From: an uncultured Prevotellaceae bacterium
GTDB lineage: Bacteria; Bacteroidota; Bacteroidia; Bacteroidales; Bacteroidaceae
Length of the DNA stretch: 64,000 nucleotides
Assembly (NCBI GenBank): GCA_900314715.1
Contig: OMWI01000004.1
Span: forward strand, 124,001-188,000
Reading direction: 5' to 3'
This document shows, in pieces, positions 60,771-64,000 of this stretch; within the stretch, counting starts at the first letter, position 1; the number at the start of each line of letters is the position of its first letter. Under the pieces are notes generated by a model. It did no database searches, was not told where the DNA came from, and worked only from the letters and a program-made list of their open reading frames with translations. The translations under genes and the position numbers were made by a program.

Positions 60771-62201
60771 TTATTCTGAGCCGAGAATGATGCTTACCAT
60801 TTTCACTACATCAGAGATAGTAATCGCATTGTCCTCGTTCACGTCACCATCGTTGATGAAGAATTCACCCTTTTCCTTGTTTTTCAACAAGCGATTGACA
60901 AGAAGCGTAACATCAGTAATCGTCACGTTGCCATCGCCATTGAGGTCACCCTTTAATGCTGGCTTCACGAGAACGTGCGGGTAATCATTCTCTGCCATTT
61001 CACTCTTCACGCGCAACAAGGCTTCTTGTGGCTTAATCTTGTCACCATTACCTACAGGATAGAAACCTAAAATATTATTCTTAGTCAACAAACGATAGTA
61101 TTTATATCCGTCAACTTGTGCGTTATATTCAATTCCCTTAACCATACATGCATCACCTTCCGTATCGATAGTTACCTCTTTTTCGTAAAGAGTGGTTTTG
61201 AACTCATATTCACCTGGATTGCCTGCCAATAACACGGCTGCTTGAGAAGGCAATGCCTGTCCTGCCTTAAATACGTCTTTCACAATCAACTCACCAGTTG
61301 TCTTCGCGCCAATCGCGTAAGCCGTGATTCCCTCTGGTATAATCACGTTGTGATTATTCATGGCTACGTTCGTGAATGTAGCATAACCGCACTCTGGAAT
61401 GGTGACCGATTGGGAATAGATGAGTTCGAGATCGTCAATGAGTAGAACGTCGCCCTCCGAACCTTGTCCTGGGTCGGCATTGGTAGAGAATGTCACCATG
61501 ATGGCTTGTGGCGCATCTGTCTTGTTGTAATTATTTGAATCGTAATTGAATGGTAAATATAGATGTTGCCATTGTCCACCATTGGTACTAATCGTATTGT
61601 TCTTTGCATATCCGATGATCATCGAACTATCGTTATTTGCTGTAGGTTCTTGGTAACGCTTTCCATTGGTAATGGCTGCACTCACCGTTGCGTAGGGATG
61701 TTCACGTTGTGCCGTTCCTTGCGTAAACTTCACCCAAACCGAAAGGGCAATAGGTTTTTTCGACAATTTAGCATAAAAAGGCGAACCATTACTGGTTTCA
61801 GTATTGGTAATATCCATCCATGCGTGATTCAGTGGATCTGTTGCAACCGGTGATCCAGCATTCATTCTTCCTGTAGTAATCGTACCATTGGCAATTATAC
61901 CAAATAAAACATTACGAGGAACCAACTTCAAACAAGCCTTTCCGATCGTACCATTATGCAAATCTTCCTTTTCCACACTTGTGTGTTTAGTAGAATGGGC
62001 TGTTGATGCCATAGTTCCACCTACCGATTCAAAACTATGCCAACCTACTGGCACATTCTTAAAATCTTCCCCACTCCAATCTTCAAAGTCAGAATTGGTA
62101 ATTTGCAAACCTTCGTACTTTGAGAAATCTATTGCAACCTGCGCTTTTGTTCCTAAGGAAAACAAACTCAGCAAGACTATAATAAGATAATTCTTTTTCA
62201 T
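60771..62201 (-). CDS. secreted PCMD-like protein with C-terminal dockerin
   Basis: 476 aa with a signal peptide (YLIIVLLSLFSLGTKAQ). Residues ~25-265 form a beta-sandwich like the putative carbohydrate metabolism domain (PCMD): ITNSDFEDWSGEDFKNVPVGWHS (in part), a variable middle and GDVLLIDDLELIY. A beta-rich middle (~270-405) follows. The last ~65 residues are a type I dockerin: two EF-hand-like calcium loops GDLNGDGNVTITDVTLLVN and GDVNEDNAITISDVVKMV. Dockerins bind cohesins, but no cohesin domain is visible in the window. Likely a surface glycan-binding component; downstream partner of the calycin-like gene (35 bp gap). Confidence 0.82.
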   Translation of the reverse strand: MKKNYLIIVLLSLFSLGTKAQVAIDFSKYEGLQITNSDFEDWSGEDFKNVPVGWHSFESVGGTMASTAHSTKHTSVEKEDLHNGTIGKACLKLVPRNVLFGIIANGTITTGRMNAGSPVATDPLNHAWMDITNTETSNGSPFYAKLSKKPIALSVWVKFTQGTAQREHPYATVSAAITNGKRYQEPTANNDSSMIIGYAKNNTISTNGGQWQHLYLPFNYDSNNYNKTDAPQAIMVTFSTNADPGQGSEGDVLLIDDLELIYSQSVTIPECGYATFTNVAMNNHNVIIPEGITAYAIGAKTTGELIVKDVFKAGQALPSQAAVLLAGNPGEYEFKTTLYEKEVTIDTEGDACMVKGIEYNAQVDGYKYYRLLTKNNILGFYPVGNGDKIKPQEALLRVKSEMAENDYPHVLVKPALKGDLNGDGNVTITDVTLLVNRLLKNKEKGEFFINDGDVNEDNAITISDVVKMVSIILGSE

Positions 62202-62236
62202 ATTGTATATATAAATAATGTGTACTCAATACTGTT

Positions 62237-63118
62237 TTAACGAAGAATCTTCTTGCCACGAACGATATATAATGAATGACGTCCTGTAGAAATCATTTTT
62301 CGTCCTTGCAAGTCAAAAGCATTTTCCTTTTGCAAATCCATGTTGTTTTCAAATGCACGGATTCCACTATCTACTTCATAAGTGAAGTCATACACAGAGA
62401 TTTCGCTTTGTTTTCCTGAAGAACTAATCGTAATAGCCTTGACGGTACAATTCTCAGATAACTCAATCTCCGTATCAGCCGTAATGACAATCCCATTATC
62501 GGCTGATGGGTCTGTACCATCAGTAGTATAATAAGTGGCAACGGTCTCACCATCATTTGAAGTTGTTCCCACGCCAATCACTAAAGTATTGCGCACGCCC
62601 TCTTTCTTCGTGATGGTAGGGGCGATAAGCACTTCCGCAATAGCTTCTGGTTCACTACCGAAGACTACATCTATCAATTGCCCTAACAAATCCATCAAGT
62701 TGATGTGGATTTCGCAATACAGTTGCGTGTCGTTGAATCTTGCCACCATTTCAATGGGTACTGGACCCAACATCGGTCCCATCCAACCTTCTATACCTGC
62801 GTCATTGCCTTCCGTGATGAGAAGGGCGTCGTTGTAGGTAATGGTAGTAACGCCATCAACGGTTGTTCCTTCCCTATCGGGAAGTATTATGTTTCCAACA
62901 CCTAACCTAATCAATGTACCATCCTCATCGGAAGATTCCAAACAGAAGTTGTTCAACGAGAGCGTGTATTTCCCGTCATCGCCTTTCGTTACGTCGATAG
63001 TTGTTTGCTGTTCCATCGACTCTCCATTAACGGTCACCGTCAGCTTGTCTGTGTATTTGTTGGCGAAAGCGGTCAGGGCGATGAAAGCAAAAACGACTAT
63101 TGCAGCAATCTTTTTCAT
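62237..63118 (-). CDS. secreted calycin-like protein with chitobiase-type domain and T9SS-like tail
   Basis: 293 aa; signal peptide AAIVVFAFIALTAFAN. Residues ~25-165 form a calycin-like lipocalin-type barrel (YTDKLTVTVNGESMEQQTT, GKYTLSLNNFCLESSDEDG) of a family common in Bacteroidales secreted proteins. Residues ~175-255 form a chitobiase/beta-hexosaminidase C-terminal-type Ig fold (YYTTDGTDPSADNGIVI, NCTVKAITISSSGKQSE). The tail AFDLQGRKMISTGRHSLYIV with RGKKILR is a sorting-tail-like ending. First gene of a two-gene unit with the dockerin protein. No enzymatic motif recognised. Confidence 0.8.
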   Translation of the reverse strand: MKKIAAIVVFAFIALTAFANKYTDKLTVTVNGESMEQQTTIDVTKGDDGKYTLSLNNFCLESSDEDGTLIRLGVGNIILPDREGTTVDGVTTITYNDALLITEGNDAGIEGWMGPMLGPVPIEMVARFNDTQLYCEIHINLMDLLGQLIDVVFGSEPEAIAEVLIAPTITKKEGVRNTLVIGVGTTSNDGETVATYYTTDGTDPSADNGIVITADTEIELSENCTVKAITISSSGKQSEISVYDFTYEVDSGIRAFENNMDLQKENAFDLQGRKMISTGRHSLYIVRGKKILR

Positions 63119-63418
63119 ACCTTTCTAATTATTATCCTTTATTGTTTGTAATATCGCTATTGATGAATATGGAAGAAGCCAAAAATGCCTACTTCACCAT
63201 TTAGAGCGGTAAAATTATAAAAAAATAATAAATTAGCACTAATCTAATAGAAAAAAATACCATTTTTTTGCTTTTCAAACCTATTTTCAAGAAGAAAACA
63301 CCAACAATGACGTGTCGTTTTTCTTAAAAAAACAAAAAGCCTCACGAAAGTTTGGCTGGTTCGGCATAATTGCATATTTTTGTAGAAACATCAAGCAAAC
63401 TCAAACAACTTTTAAGAC
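63119..63418. other. divergent intergenic region before glnA
   Basis: A 300-bp AT-rich gap. It contains the glnA promoter at its right end. No hairpin, riboswitch or small gene was recognised in the rest, and no consensus promoter was found for the leftward calycin-like gene. Confidence 0.6.
63352..63382 (+). promoter_or_regulatory. glnA promoter
   Basis: TTG (63352-63354), a 20-nt spacer and TATTTTTG (63375-63382), 36 bp upstream of the start codon. Confidence 0.7.
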
Positions 63419-64000
63419 ATGGAAAACGAAAGACTGGCGTTAAACGCTAATCCCGTCGTGGCTTTCCTGCAAAAGGAGCCACGTGATTTCACCAAGGAAG
63501 ACATCATCAACTTCATCCGTCAAAACAACATCCGCATGGTCAACTTCATGTATCCTGGCGGCGATGGAAAACTCAAGACCTTGAACTTCGTTATCAGCGA
63601 CCAAGCCTATCTGAGGACAATCCTTACTTGTGGCGAACGCGTAGACGGTTCAAGTCTTTTCTCTTTCATCGAGGCAAGTTCGAGCGACCTATATGTGTTG
63701 CCGCGCTTCTCCACCGCATTCGTTGACCCGTTCTCTGAGATTCCTACGCTCTGCCTCTTGTGCTCATTCTTCGACAAGAACGGACAACCTTTGGCTTCTT
63801 CTCCAGAACAAACGCTACGCAGGGCTGCCGAAACGTTCAAGCAAGTAACGGGCATGGAATACGAGGCGATGGGAGAATTGGAATATTACGTCATCAAACC
63901 TACGGAAAACGTTTATCCTGCCATCGACCAAAGGGGCTACCACGAGAGCGCACCCTACGCCAAGACCAACGATTTCCGCACTCGTTGCATGTATTACATT
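63419..64000 (+). CDS. glnA: glutamine synthetase (partial, C-terminus beyond the right edge)
   Basis: The open frame starts at the ATG 63419 (MENERLALNANPVVAFLQKE) and remains open for 194 codons to the window end. The N-terminal beta-grasp domain (EDIINFIRQNNIRMVNFMYP, VDGSSLFSFIEASSSDLYVL) is followed by the start of the catalytic domain (EYEAMGELEYYVIKP, with the metal-ligand Glu residues). It belongs to the GlnA superfamily, in a form near type I seen in Bacteroides and Prevotella. Incorporates ammonia into glutamate to give glutamine. A consensus promoter lies 36 bp upstream. It is the only gene visible in its unit. Confidence 0.93.
   Translation, partial: MENERLALNANPVVAFLQKEPRDFTKEDIINFIRQNNIRMVNFMYPGGDGKLKTLNFVISDQAYLRTILTCGERVDGSSLFSFIEASSSDLYVLPRFSTAFVDPFSEIPTLCLLCSFFDKNGQPLASSPEQTLRRAAETFKQVTGMEYEAMGELEYYVIKPTENVYPAIDQRGYHESAPYAKTNDFRTRCMYYI

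Noticed and set aside
1-64000. tRNA, rRNA, insertion sequence, prophage or defence island
   Set aside because: Looked for on both strands by eye; no tRNA T-loop signatures, transposase or integrase frames, or defence gene clusters were recognised apart from the broken ATPase.

Overview
The window looks like a chromosomal segment of a plant-fibre-degrading Bacteroidales bacterium, most likely Prevotellaceae (Prevotella/Segatella/Xylanibacter-like). The evidence is a SusC/SusD pair, an N-succinyl/acetyl-ornithine carbamoyltransferase next to proBA, Fkp and GSCFA proteins, a BspA-type leucine-rich-repeat surface protein, T9SS-like C-terminal tails, a moderately low G+C content, and promoters of the Bacteroidetes type (TTG, 18-20 nt, TAnnTTTG). 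Most genes are ordinary chromosomal genes. No phage, insertion sequence, CRISPR array, tRNA or rRNA was recognised.

Region 1 (1-7.8 kb, minus strand): proB-proA-argF' (proline and arginine precursors), followed by a threonine aldolase and a membrane protein that runs off the left edge. A 22-bp tandem palindromic repeat array fills the argF'-aldolase gap. Upstream lie an acyl-CoA synthetase and its HTH-cupin regulator. Region 2 (8-12.4 kb, plus): a housekeeping operon ftsX, DUF3098, uppP, truB, queA, folK. Region 3 (12.4-16 kb): rpsO and typA from divergent promoters, then mtnN. Region 4 (16-32 kb, mostly plus): a YfhO membrane protein with a secreted glycosidase-like protein, an SDR enzyme, fkp with a GSCFA protein, xylB-xylA, an iron alcohol dehydrogenase and a GH9 cellulase. 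Region 5 (32-38 kb, minus): sbcC, sbcD and a rhodanese/metallo-beta-lactamase lipoprotein.

Region 6 (38-42.1 kb) is the accessory patch. It holds a small acidic protein, a BspA-like LRR gene split by an exact 31-bp tandem duplication, a strong candidate for an uncharacterised structured RNA with its own promoter, two sets of short tandem repeats, and the relic of an AAA ATPase. Region 7 (42-51 kb, minus): msrA, a GH43 enzyme, an EamA transporter, and a four-gene SusC/SusD operon with two small lipoproteins that resembles a known peptide-import complex. Region 8 (51-63 kb) is rich in secreted carbohydrate-binding proteins around a DUF1573-GH3 enzyme: two proteins sharing a novel-looking CBM module, a PCMD-dockerin protein and a calycin-like protein. 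Most of these end in the same sorting-tail motif. A partial glutamine synthetase runs off the right edge.

The sugar genes fit together: GH9, GH43 and GH3 enzymes release cello-, galacto/arabino- and xylo-sugars, and XylA/XylB take xylose into the pentose phosphate pathway. The most interesting non-coding signals are the structured RNA at 40.6-40.86 kb, the 31-bp duplication in the LRR gene, and a recurring architecture of long hairpins made of locus-specific 7-10 bp repeats placed directly after stop codons.
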